Shown here: positions 25,101 through 32,332 of the stretch, piece after piece
How positions within the stretch are numbered: the stretch's first letter is position 1
How the letters are laid out: every line of letters begins with the position of its first letter
Assembly (NCBI RefSeq): GCF_902497875.1
Contig: NZ_CABVHY010000023.1
Location: forward strand, 1-64,000
Origin: Pseudomonas fluorescens
GTDB taxonomy: Bacteria; Pseudomonadota; Gammaproteobacteria; Pseudomonadales; Pseudomonadaceae
Direction of reading: 5' to 3'
DNA: 64,000 bases
The notes under the pieces: model-generated
Told to the model about the DNA's origin: nothing
Database searches by the model: none
Seen by the model: only the letters and a program-made list of their open reading frames with translations
Made by a program: the position numbers and the translations under genes

Positions 25101-27757
25101 CCGAGCGCGGAGACATCGATCTTGTCGGCGGCCACGTCGAAATCGAGGATCTGGTCACTGACGCTGGTGGAGCTGGTGCGGTAGCTGTCGAGCTTTGAGG
25201 TGTAGCGGAATACGTCGGCACCCGCGCCGCCGGTGAGTTTGTCCACGCCGGTGCCACCGACCAGGATGTCGTTGCCCGCGCCGCCATTAAGGGTGTCGTT
25301 ACCGGCACCGCCGAACAGTTGTTCGTTGGCTACGGTGCCGGTCAGCGTGTCGTTGTTCGGCGTGCCATTGATCACAATGGGTGCGGCGGGTACGTCCTGC
25401 ACGGCGAGGGTAAAGCTGTCGCTGACGGTGGCGTTGCTGCCGTCGGTCGCGGTGACCTGTATGGAGTAAGTGCCCGACGCGGTGTCGCTGGGTGTGCCGC
25501 TGAACGTACGAGTGGCTGCATCGAATGTCAGCCAGCTGGGCAGGGCGCTGCCATTGGCCAGTTTAGCGGTGTAGCTGAGGCTGTCATTATCCGGATCGGT
25601 GAAGCTGGTGGCCGGCACCACGTAGCTGAACGGGTTGTTTTCGGTCGCGCTCTGATCCAGCAGCGGCGTGGCCAGCACCGGCGCCTGGTTGGTCGGTGAC
25701 GACGTGGCGAAGACGAAGTTGGCGCTGGTCAGCTTGTCGAGATAGTTGCCGTCCAGTGCCACTTCGAAACGGTTGCCATTGGTGTCCGCGGTCAGGGACT
25801 TGATGTAAGTCTTGGTGCCGGCACTGTTGAGCACCAGGTACAGGGTGTTGTTATTGCCATTCCCCAGGCCGGTGAAACCCATGGCCGAGAGGTCGATCTT
25901 GTCGGCGGTGATATCGAAATCGGTGATCAGGTCGCCAAGGTTGGCACCGCCGGTGTTGTAGTTGCGGTAACTGTCCAGGCGATTGGAGAACACAAAGGTG
26001 TCCGCACCAAAGCCACCGGTGAGGGTGTCCATACCGGCGCCGCCGTCGAGCTTGTCGTCGCCCGCACCGCCACTGAGGCTGTCGTTACCCGCCAGGCCGA
26101 GCAGGGTGTCGGCCGAATCGCTACCCAGCAGCGAGTCGCTGCCGCTGGTGCCGGTGACCACACGATTGAAGATGAAATTGCTGGCGGTCAGGGTGCTGGC
26201 GAGGTTGCCCGAGAGAATCAACTCGAAGCGATTGCCGCTGGCGTCGGCATCGTAGTCCTTGATGTAGGTGCGGTCGTTGCTGGCGCTGTAACTGACCTGC
26301 AGGGTGCCGCCACGGCCATTGCCCAGGCCGGTGAAACCGAGGCCGGCGAGGTCGATCTTGTCCTGGGTGACGTCGAAGTCGGTGATGGTGTCATCGAAGC
26401 TTGCGGTTGCGTTGCGGTAACTGTCGGACTGGGCGGCGAAACGGAACGTATCGGCGCCGGTACCGCCGGTGAGTTTGTCGATGCCTGCACCACCCACCAG
26501 AATGTCGCCACCGGCTCCGCCATTGATCGTGTCGTTGCCGGCTCCACCATAGAAAATCTCGCTGGCGGCGCTGCCCAGCAGCGTGTCGTTGCCAGCCGTG
26601 CCTTGCACGGTGGTCATCGGCACCGTGGCGCTGACATAGCTGCCGTCGCCATAGACCAGCGTGGCGCCCTTGCTGGTGTGGCTGATGGTGTTGCCGATGA
26701 TGGCGTTGCGATCGGTGCCGTCTTCATTGCGCTCTGCAACACCGTAGGTCGACAGGTTGCTGCCGCTGATGATGTTGCCCTGGATCGTGTTGTCGCTGCC
26801 GTTGAAGTACTTGCCGGACACGCCCAGGGTGTCGTCGTAGGACTGGAGGATGATCTCCGGTACGGGGCTGCCCAGGGAATTATTGTTAAGCGTGTTGTCG
26901 ATGATCTCGACGTGGTTGCTGCCGTAGATGCGGATCCCGGCGCTGGCGTTGTCGTGGATATCGACGCCGCTGACGGTCACCTCGCTGGACAGTTTGATCA
27001 GCACCCCTTCGGCACCGTTACCGTACACCTCGCCACCGGTGATGGTGATGTTGCTGGGGGAGGGGATGTTCTCGCTGCCGCGCTGCACCACGATGCCATT
27101 GCCGCCATTGTTGTAGGCAACGTTGTTGGTGAGGGTGAAGTCGTGGGTACTGGTGACGACGTTGAAACCGTGGCGGTCATTGTCGTAGGCGATGTTGTTT
27201 TCGAAGGTGCTGTCGCTGAGGAAGTCAGCAACGAAGCCGTCCAGGCCATTGCCGTGGGATACGCTGTTCTTGATGACCATGTTGACGGTCTGCTCATGGG
27301 GGTCGAAACCGTACCCGGAGCAATCCTTGATCTCGACGCTGTCGAGGGTGACGTTGGAGTCGTAGCCTTCTTCGCCGGGAATGTAGCCATTGAACCAACC
27401 GTCGATCTTGCCCGTGGTGTGGTCGCGGTTACCGTCGATGGTGAGGTTACTGACGCCGAAGTCGTGGGTTTCCTCGCCATAGGCGGAGCGGATGACCCCC
27501 GTGATCTTGGTGTCGGAGCCGTCAGCCACCTTGACGGTGGTTGCGCCCATGCCGTCGCCATACAGGTTGACGTTGCTTTTGAGCATCAGGCAGCCGTCGG
27601 AGGGTTCCTCGCCTCCCGAAACGATATAAGTTCCGGTCGGCATGTACACCTGCCCCCCGCCTGCGGCGGCCGCCGCATCAATTGCACTTTGTATCGCCAA
27701 AGTGTCGTCAGTGATGCCATCTCCTTTGGCGCCAAAATTCTGTACATTGAAAATCAT
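22142..27757 (-). CDS. secreted RTX mannuronan C5-epimerase with SGNH acetylesterase domain (PsmE/AlgE-like)
   Basis: The 1871-residue protein starts at 27757 (GGAG eight bases upstream). It has an N-terminal A module (1-385), a pectate-lyase-like beta-helix with the catalytic set in YGFDPHEQ; Tyr149, Asp152 and His154 coincide with AlgE numbering, which supports this start. Then follow RTX R modules (about 390-685), an Ig/cadherin-like domain (690-785), an R module (795-945), a second Ig-like domain (950-1050), another R module (1060-1205), an SGNH esterase domain (about 1210-1470; GQSNA, GQGEEA, DDVWHLH) and a terminal RTX block to 1871. It probably converts mannuronate to guluronate in secreted alginate and removes acetyl groups, as reported for P. 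syringae PsmE. Export would need a type I system, not found intact here. Confidence 0.9.
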   Translation of the reverse strand: MIFNVQNFGAKGDGITDDTLAIQSAIDAAAAAGGGQVYMPTGTYIVSGGEEPSDGCLMLKSNVNLYGDGMGATTVKVADGSDTKITGVIRSAYGEETHDFGVSNLTIDGNRDHTTGKIDGWFNGYIPGEEGYDSNVTLDSVEIKDCSGYGFDPHEQTVNMVIKNSVSHGNGLDGFVADFLSDSTFENNIAYDNDRHGFNVVTSTHDFTLTNNVAYNNGGNGIVVQRGSENIPSPSNITITGGEVYGNGAEGVLIKLSSEVTVSGVDIHDNASAGIRIYGSNHVEIIDNTLNNNSLGSPVPEIILQSYDDTLGVSGKYFNGSDNTIQGNIISGSNLSTYGVAERNEDGTDRNAIIGNTISHTSKGATLVYGDGSYVSATVPMTTVQGTAGNDTLLGSAASEIFYGGAGNDTINGGAGGDILVGGAGIDKLTGGTGADTFRFAAQSDSYRNATASFDDTITDFDVTQDKIDLAGLGFTGLGNGRGGTLQVSYSASNDRTYIKDYDADASGNRFELILSGNLASTLTASNFIFNRVVTGTSGSDSLLGSDSADTLLGLAGNDSLSGGAGDDKLDGGAGMDTLTGGFGADTFVFSNRLDSYRNYNTGGANLGDLITDFDITADKIDLSAMGFTGLGNGNNNTLYLVLNSAGTKTYIKSLTADTNGNRFEVALDGNYLDKLTSANFVFATSSPTNQAPVLATPLLDQSATENNPFSYVVPATSFTDPDNDSLSYTAKLANGSALPSWLTFDAATRTFSGTPSDTASGTYSIQVTATDGSNATVSDSFTLAVQDVPAAPIVINGTPNNDTLTGTVANEQLFGGAGNDTLNGGAGNDILVGGTGVDKLTGGAGADVFRYTSKLDSYRTSSTSVSDQILDFDVAADKIDVSALGYTGLGNGLNGTLQVTYSASSNRTYLKDLTVDANGNRFEVSLAGNLVSSLTASHFVFADQNPPSNVAPVVAIPLLDQNATESKPFSYTVTHDSFTDANQDVLTYTATLADGSALPTWLSFNVTNLTFTGTPTSTASGNYNVLVKATDPAGASVSDSFALVVADAPANTITGTNNAETLNGTAGADLILGLGGNDTIKAGTGADTVDGGAGRDSLYGGDGADTFRYTHLLDSYRDYDTGGVTATDTIYDFTVGVDKIDVSGLGFLGFGDGSNGTLYMTLNAAGDKTYIKSAEADADGNRFEIALNGNYLNTLTASDFVFGQRAQQDILYLPTLGQSNARLLRMTEDDDQSGTSMLVNDLDRYTPYDVRSQFTDADDNGIDIAVGGSTVTGLSTLSAEELKLCWWLTDTNQPGPALLRAVTLLRDQLTELQSIDNVTMGIIWGQGEEAAQEIARATDKAAAAAAYKAATLKVFDYLHAQFGNFSVYMMETGHYEQDAARARGYSEEKIASIVEGVGYVRATQEAIAAERADVKLAVDYTDLPLRYEVDPLVYPDDVWHLHEESAEIVGQRLADYIADDLGFQGNPNDNNSVQDIFDNAQNQGGMISGTDQADTLVGSSGNDTLDGDLGADTMTGGDGNDIYVVDNAFDSVVETNTSTSQIDTVQASVSWTLGANLENLVLTSVSDIDGTGNERRNFITGNAADNVLDGAAGADSMSGGDGNDTYYVDNADDTVIETNSNAAPGGIDSVHSSLAAYTLGNNVEHLYIDSTGAANGTGNALDNRLFAGAGNNVLDGRDGNDTVSFERALSGVTVNLSTSAQQNTLGSGLDTFKFIENVTGSAYVDTLSGNSAANVLNGGAGNDTLVGGSGDDRLIGGAGTDNLTGGTGADTYAFGALSDMGVGALRDVINGFKSTEGDHLDFSGLDANPLTVAVDAFTFIGSNAFDPANATGQLRFADGILYGSVNAGATPEFEIELVGVQELNTSDFTG

Positions 27758-27929
27758 AAACATATCTCCGTGGGCTAAAACCTCGGCAGATGCCAATATT
27801 CCATCGGCGGCCACCGTGTTATGACCCAGCGGAGCGCAAAAGTTGTGACCGCATATCGGGGAAGTGTCAAAAAACCGAACTAATTGATCGGCGGTTGTGA
27901 GGTGTTTCGAAAAAACAACGTTCTGTTGA

Positions 27930-27967
27930 CGCTTGCTCGGGTAGCGAGCAAGCCCGCTCCCACAGGT
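27930..27967. repeat. REP-like hairpin
   Basis: GCTTGCTCGG and the pair GCGAGCAAGC/CCGCTCCCACAGG form the usual palindromic REP of this genome. It is fused directly to a phage-gene fragment at 27991. Confidence 0.6.
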
Positions 27968-27990
27968 TCCGCAGCGGACTGGCAGATGTG

Positions 27991-28122
27991 GTTTCCGACG
28001 ACGGCAGCATCAACATCGAGATCATCGGCCACTACATGGGCAAGCCCTGGGAGCAGGTGCTCGGCGAGAACTACAGCGAGAACCTGCGGGCGGCCATCGA
28101 CGCCTGCACTGCCGAGGCATAG
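27991..28122 (+). pseudogene. 3' fragment of a phage gene (paralogue of 34487-34810)
   Basis: The frame encodes VSDDGSINIEIIGHYMGKPW ... NLRAAIDACTAEA, then a stop. It matches the middle and end of the prophage protein at 34487-34810 (GGDDGSINIEIIGHYMGKP). The 5' part is absent and replaced by REP sequence. Confidence 0.8.
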
Positions 28123-28163
28123 GGCCTTCGCTAAACGTGACTGTCAGAGGTTCCCGCACCGCT

Positions 28164-28367
28164 TCAGGCCTTCGGCGTGAATATCCGCTTTCCGCTGTAG
28201 TCGTCGATAAACCAGATCTTGCCGCGCTGATCGACTTCCATGCTGGCGTAGCGGTTGCTGACCTGGCTGTAGAAGAACCGGCGGCCGGGGTCGGCGATGA
28301 TCCGGATCGCCTGGTTGACGTGTTCGGCGCGCTGCTGCTTCAGGGTGAGTTTGTTTTCTGTGGGCAT
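28164..28367 (-). CDS. truncated paralogue of a prophage protein
   Basis: The 67-residue product begins MPTENKLTLKQQRAEHVNQA and continues IRIIADPGRRFFYSQVSNRY. It matches the start (MPTEN) and the segment around residues 145-190 of the 262-residue prophage protein at 37855-38643; about 130 residues between them are missing. AAGGACA lies before the ATG. The region upstream is also similar in both places, so the two loci share descent. Confidence 0.7.
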   Translation of the reverse strand: MPTENKLTLKQQRAEHVNQAIRIIADPGRRFFYSQVSNRYASMEVDQRGKIWFIDDYSGKRIFTPKA

Positions 28368-28428
28368 GGGGTGTCCTTTCCGGGTCATGCCCTGACTGTG
28401 GAGTGATGAAGCGGGATTAAGGTGCCGG

Positions 28429-29649
28429 TCAGCCCTTCACGCACACGACTTGGCGCAAGGTATGAACGATCTCAATCAGATCGGCTTGAGCGGCCATCAC
28501 CGCGTCGATGTCCTTGTACGCGGCCGGAGTTTCGTCGATGACGTCCTTATCCTTGCGGCATTCGATGCCCTTGGTGGCTTTGATGTGGTCCTCAACCGTG
28601 AATCGGCGGACAGCATCGCCACGGCTCATGGCCCGGCCAGCACCGTGGGAACATGAGCAGAAAGAGTCCTTGTTGCCCTTGCCGCGCACGATGAACGATC
28701 GAGCGCCCATGCTGCCGGGGATGATGCCGAGGTCGCCTTCCCGCGCACGCACCGCACCTTTGCGGGTAACCATCACGTTCTCGCCGAAGTGGTTTTCACG
28801 GGCGACATAGTTGTGGTGGCAGTTCACCGCATGCTTGCCGATGGCGAACGGCTTCAAGTGCTCGCGCAGCACGCGCAGGACCGCCTCCATCATCTGGTTC
28901 CGGTTTTCGAGGGCATATTCCTGCGCCCAGTCCAACGCCTCGAAGTAGTCGTCGAAAAGCTCCGAGCCCTCAACCAGGTAGGCCAGGTCCTTGTCTGGCA
29001 GGTTGATGAAGTGGCGACGCATATCCTCTTTGGCTTTCTCGATGAAGTACCGGCCGATGATGTTGCCAGGCCCGCGACTCCCCGAGTGCAGCATTACCCA
29101 GACGGTGTCACGTTCGTCGAGGCAAACCTCGATAAAGTGGTTGCCCCCGCCCAGGGTGCCCATCTGGGAAATCGGGCTCTTGTGGTCGATCTTTGGGTGC
29201 TTGGCGACCATCTCTGCATGGCACTCGCCAAGGCCGCGGTAGCGGGTGATCGCCGAGTTTGGCGCGACGTGCCAGCCGCCCTTGATAGCCCGGCCCGGGG
29301 TGGTGACGAAACCGTGCGGGACTGCGCGCTCAATGCTGGTTCGGATCGCCAGCAGCGAGTCAGGCAGGTCTGATGCCGTCAAGGTGGTTTCAACCGCCAT
29401 CATGCCGCAGCCAATGTCCACGCCCACGGCGGCCGGAATAATGGCCGCTTTGGTTGCGATGACGCTTCCGATGGTGGCGCCCATGCCCCAGTGAACATCC
29501 GGCATGACCGCGACGTGAGAGTGTATGAAGGGCAGGCCCGACAGGTTGCGCAGTTGCTGCTTCGCCGAGTCCTCGACTGGAACGCCGCGAGTCCAGGCCT
29601 TGATCGGCTTGCCATTGCTTTCGATGAGTTCAAAACTACGTGTGGTCAC
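28429..29649 (-). CDS. rtcB: RNA-splicing ligase RtcB
   Basis: The 406-residue GTP- and Mn-dependent ligase joins 2',3'-cyclic phosphate (or 3'-phosphate) and 5'-OH RNA ends. It has the metal-binding motifs DVHWGMG, VGVDIGCGMM, HSGSRGPGN and the guanylylated-histidine motif SHGAGRAMSR. The GTG at 29649 (TTRSFELIES) is chosen because GAAGGA lies six bases upstream. There is no RtcA or RtcR gene beside it; instead it sits among phage-like small genes, which suggests it arrived with them. Confidence 0.93.
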   Translation of the reverse strand: MTTRSFELIESNGKPIKAWTRGVPVEDSAKQQLRNLSGLPFIHSHVAVMPDVHWGMGATIGSVIATKAAIIPAAVGVDIGCGMMAVETTLTASDLPDSLLAIRTSIERAVPHGFVTTPGRAIKGGWHVAPNSAITRYRGLGECHAEMVAKHPKIDHKSPISQMGTLGGGNHFIEVCLDERDTVWVMLHSGSRGPGNIIGRYFIEKAKEDMRRHFINLPDKDLAYLVEGSELFDDYFEALDWAQEYALENRNQMMEAVLRVLREHLKPFAIGKHAVNCHHNYVARENHFGENVMVTRKGAVRAREGDLGIIPGSMGARSFIVRGKGNKDSFCSCSHGAGRAMSRGDAVRRFTVEDHIKATKGIECRKDKDVIDETPAAYKDIDAVMAAQADLIEIVHTLRQVVCVKG

Positions 29650-29842
29650 GGTAGATCCTTCGCGCACTGGCGACGCGCTCGATTGGGTGTGCTTGCAAGG
29701 CCCGGGCATGGCGGGCCTGCCATGAATATATTAACTCCTACAGAATTTCGCTCATCCGCTCATATCCAGCTTCAACCCAAGGCGCAGCCATCACTCCGGT
29801 GAGGTCACAGAGAAAAATGGCAATCTTGTTTGCGTGCATAAG

Positions 29843-29876
29843 GGATCCTCGCCGGCTGGCGTGATTCGTTGAAGTG
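29843..29876 (+). repeat. 34-bp upstream element, copy B
   Basis: The sequence is the reference copy of the element also seen at 20737-20770 and 42310-42343. It includes CGCCGGCTGGCG, a short self-complementary core, then TTCGTTGAAGTG. It lies 46 bases before the ATG of the small gene at 29923. Confidence 0.75.
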
Positions 29877-29922
29877 GGCTATTGGTTGATGACCCGGCAT
29901 GTCGCTGGATCAAGGAGGAAAA

Positions 29923-30153
29923 ATGCTCAAGAAACCAAGCAACAAGTTGATTGCGGAAGTTTCAGGCTTGACTGAGGGTGAGGTGGGAACCTACCTCTGT
30001 CAGCTGGATCAGCAGTCGAACGGTGATTGGTTGGCTTACTTCGGAAATGAGATAGAAAAAGTTTCTGCGGCATGCCAAAAACTCAACAAGGCAAAGACGG
30101 TTACGATTCCCAAGGAGTTGGCCAACAATTGGTATGACCGAGGCAATGCCTAG
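29923..30153 (+). CDS. small hypothetical protein
   Basis: The 76-residue product begins MLKKPSNKLIAEVSGLTEGE and is preceded by a perfect AAGGAGGA site. It is soluble, with a C-terminal KAKTVTIPKELANNWYDRG segment, and has no recognised domain. It follows copy B of the repeated element. Confidence 0.65.
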   Translation: MLKKPSNKLIAEVSGLTEGEVGTYLCQLDQQSNGDWLAYFGNEIEKVSAACQKLNKAKTVTIPKELANNWYDRGNA

Positions 30154-30179
30154 CTTTCAGCGCGATAGGTGAGGGTGGG

Positions 30180-30563
30180 TCAGGCGGCCTGCTCGACCTT
30201 CGTTGGCTTCCAGTCGGCAAACCCAACCCTTGGCGCTTTCGTCTTCGGGTTGATGATCGGCTTACCCTGGGCGTCGTTCAGAACACTCTTCGATCTTCGC
30301 ATGTCGCGACACTGAATCGTCTTGCGGGTCAGATCAATGAACTGCGCAGCGTACTGCGGCGCATCAAAGAGCGGCGAGAGTTGGCGAACCGTACCCCCCA
30401 TTATTTGCTTGGTCTTCTTCTCGACCCGATCCAGCCATTCAGCGAGCGGGATCGGTTCGACACCGCCTGGCGCCTTAACATTCTTGCGGGTGCCTTTGGT
30501 GCGCTTCTTGGCTTCAGCCAAGGCGACAGCGCGGGTCATACCAAACACAGCGAATGTGCTCAT
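30180..30563 (-). CDS. hypothetical phage-type protein
   Basis: The 127-residue basic protein begins MSTFAVFGMTRAVALAEAKK and has the segment EWLDRVEKKTKQIMGGTVRQ. Related open frames occur in early regions of Pseudomonas phages to my recollection, without known function. It stands between two plus-strand genes. Confidence 0.6.
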   Translation of the reverse strand: MSTFAVFGMTRAVALAEAKKRTKGTRKNVKAPGGVEPIPLAEWLDRVEKKTKQIMGGTVRQLSPLFDAPQYAAQFIDLTRKTIQCRDMRRSKSVLNDAQGKPIINPKTKAPRVGFADWKPTKVEQAA

Positions 30564-30662
30564 GTGAATCTCCAGTCAGGCGGCATAATCATATTGACGT
30601 TACGGTTTTGCGCGTACTTTTCCCATGGTGCGCAATTCACGCAACACGCACACGAATACCTG

Positions 30663-30692
30663 AACCCGGCCACCGCGCCGGGTTTCTTGTTT
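30663..30692 (+). terminator. rho-independent terminator
   Basis: AACCCGGC, a short loop and GCCGGGTT are followed by TCTTGTTT. Confidence 0.7.
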
Positions 30693-30783
30693 CCGCCGTT
30701 CGTCCAAAGCTCGGCACTTGCAATGCTTTGCCATATCTCATGTACAAGCACGGACATCCCGCGCATTAGAACGGAGAGCCAGC

Positions 30784-30981
30784 ATGGACATTGACGAGAA
30801 TGCCCCTGGAAACAAATCTCAACAGGGCGTAACAGGTGGCACTGATAACGAAACAGGCCATGATCCTAAGAAGAATGAGCCTGAGGTTCCGCTGCCTGCG
30901 GACGACGAAGCGCCTGTCGATGAAGAAATGGCCGATGTGGATGCCACCAACTCGGTGTCGAGCGAACATCCAAAACCCTAA
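30784..30981 (+). CDS. small acidic hypothetical protein
   Basis: The 65-residue product begins MDIDENAPGNKSQQGVTGG and is rich in Asp, Glu and Pro, so it is probably disordered. GGAGAG lies five bases before the ATG at 30784. A terminator follows within 25 bases, which supports it as a real one-gene transcript. Confidence 0.5.
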   Translation: MDIDENAPGNKSQQGVTGGTDNETGHDPKKNEPEVPLPADDEAPVDEEMADVDATNSVSSEHPKP

Positions 30982-30998
30982 TTGTTTCCCAGTTTATG

Positions 30999-31027
30999 AG
31001 CCCGGCCACTGTGCCGGGCTTTTTCGT
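30999..31027 (+). terminator. rho-independent terminator
   Basis: GCCCGGC, loop ACTGT and GCCGGGC are followed by TTTTT. The bases after it (TTTTCGTTTTCGGC...) closely resemble those after the prophage terminator at 60752-60778. Confidence 0.85.
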
Positions 31028-31112
31028 TTTCGGCTCCACCACACCCATCGCTCTGAGCTGGGAGAGCTGCTGGAGCTGATTCAAATCAAGTCATGCCAAC
31101 GGAGTCGAGCGC

Positions 31113-31214
31113 ATGGAGTATTTGCAGCGCCTGCTCGACAAGATCGACAGGTTTGAATTGCTGATCGCAGGATTGGTCGGCGCCGTCGTTGTCAGTTATG
31201 GCCAGCTCGACTAG
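31113..31214 (+). CDS. 33-residue membrane peptide, possible holin-gene remnant
   Basis: The frame encodes MEYLQRLLDKIDRFELLIAG followed by LVGAVVVSYGQLD and a stop. It has one membrane-length hydrophobic stretch. The 60 bases upstream are similar to those upstream of the prophage holin gene at 60867, including terminator tail and GGGAG context. It may be the shortened relict of a phage holin. Confidence 0.4.
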   Translation: MEYLQRLLDKIDRFELLIAGLVGAVVVSYGQLD

Positions 31215-31355
31215 AAAAACATTATCACGACCGTTGTCGCAATCCAGATACTTGCTACGAATAGAATCGTGAGGAACAGCGGGTGCTTGATCATCTTGAC
31301 CTACATTTCAGCGTTCTGGGATGGCAGTGTGGAAGACGTAGTATTGGGGGCGAAA

Positions 31356-31556
31356 ATGAAGCGCGAGGCTGACCGGTTGCTGGCGCAAATCGGGCGGGCT
31401 AACACCATGATTGTCGCAGTGAAGGCTGGTGCGCGAGCCGAAGGGTTTGTGCTGGGTCTTGAGACGGCTGGCGCACTGAGGGCTGGCGACGCCGAGTCCC
31501 TCTATCTGGCGTTCGAGTCGGCGTTTGAGCAAAGACTGAAGATTCTGGCTTCCTGA
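31356..31556 (+). CDS. small hypothetical protein
   Basis: The 66-residue product begins MKREADRLLAQIGRANTMIV at 31356, with TGGGGG just upstream. It is helical and hydrophilic with no known domain. It is convergent with the coiled-coil gene at 31567-31905. Confidence 0.5.
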   Translation: MKREADRLLAQIGRANTMIVAVKAGARAEGFVLGLETAGALRAGDAESLYLAFESAFEQRLKILAS

Positions 31557-31566
31557 GTGCCGGCAA

Positions 31567-31905
31567 TCACTCCTGGCGCGGATCCACGCCGCGGAGCCTG
31601 GCCACTTGATCGCGCAACTCATCTATTTCCCGCACCTGGACATTGGACGCGCTCTTGAGGTCGCGCAGTTGCTCGCGCAATTCTGCAAGCGTCGCTGCTT
31701 TCTCTTTGAGGTATTCCCTGGCTTGGTCACGGTCTTTTGTGGTCTGTGCCTGCATCTCAACCAGCTTGAAGATGTTTTCCCGAGCCGCACGAAGCTGCTG
31801 GTTGAGATTGTCGATCTCGTTTTCGAGCAGGTGCGTGTGCTGGATGCAGGTTTCGAGTGGCGTGGGGATGCCAAGCCACTCGCAGGTGTCTTCATCGGGG
31901 TTCAC
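31567..31905 (-). CDS. coiled-coil protein under a LexA box
   Basis: The 112-residue product starts at a GTG (31905) with the sequence NPDEDTCEWLGIPTPLETC, then forms a long coiled coil (about 30-105; heptads around LLENEIDNLNQQLRAARENI). GGAAAG lies upstream. A near-consensus LexA box ends 16 bases before the start codon, so it is probably SOS-induced. The family is not recognised. Confidence 0.6.
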   Translation of the reverse strand: MNPDEDTCEWLGIPTPLETCIQHTHLLENEIDNLNQQLRAARENIFKLVEMQAQTTKDRDQAREYLKEKAATLAELREQLRDLKSASNVQVREIDELRDQVARLRGVDPRQE

Positions 31906-31920
31906 GTGATGCTTTCCGAA

Positions 31921-31940
31921 TACTGTTTTTATATACAGTA
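31921..31940 (-). promoter_or_regulatory. LexA (SOS) box
   Basis: The minus strand reads TACTGTATATAAAAACAGTA, 18 of 20 matches to the E. coli consensus. It lies directly upstream of the coiled-coil gene at 31567-31905. Confidence 0.8.
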
Positions 31941-32109
31941 ATCGAGGCGGGCCGATCAGGCGAGGGTGGAGCGACGAGCTGTAGAGTCGTGGGCTTGTGT
32001 TCGGTTGGCAGGACGCCGGGGAGGGAGAAAAGCGAAAAGTTTTGTAACGGTTACCAAATAGTTTTGTAACGATCCCAAAAAGCAGTGCCGAAACCCAAAC
32101 CCCAGAAAC

Positions 32110-32138
32110 GAAAAAGCCCTGAATAATCAGGGCTTTAA
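32110..32138 (-). terminator. terminator after tRNA-Ser fragment
   Basis: On the minus strand AAAGCCCTGA, loop and TCAGGGCTTTTTCG form a strong hairpin with a T run right after the tRNA 3' end. This is the normal end of the original tRNA-Ser transcript. Confidence 0.85.
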
Positions 32139-32148
32139 CGTACAAATA

Positions 32149-32211
32149 TGGCGGAGGCGATGGGATTCGAACTCATGGACCTGTTACAGTCGACGGTTTT
32201 CAAGACCGCTA
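32149..32211 (-). tRNA. 3' part of tRNA-Ser(UGA); prophage attachment site
   Basis: On the minus strand the sequence runs from the anticodon stem-loop (CGGTCTTGAAAACCG, anticodon TGA) through the variable arm, the T loop GTTCGAATC and the acceptor 3' strand to CCA at 32149. The 5' half is absent: upstream of the anticodon stem the sequence is phage-side. The integrase gene starts its coding end 120 bases away. It is therefore the attL-type half tRNA, with the reconstituted tRNA expected beyond the window. Confidence 0.85.
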
Positions 32212-32332
32212 TTCAAAGCCGCTGAATTCGCGGCTTGCAGAGATTTTTCGTTCCATTACTTTGGTTTTACAGCACCCCTACAGACCGCATTCTACAAGGG
32301 CTCCGCTTTGAGTTATGGAACGCTTTTTCAGG

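Noticed and set aside
22820..27778. Long plus-strand open frames opposite the epimerase gene (for example 22820-24421 and 26603-27778)
   Set aside because: They are antisense reflections of the GC-rich RTX repeats and beta-helix codons; the minus-strand protein has clear domains throughout.
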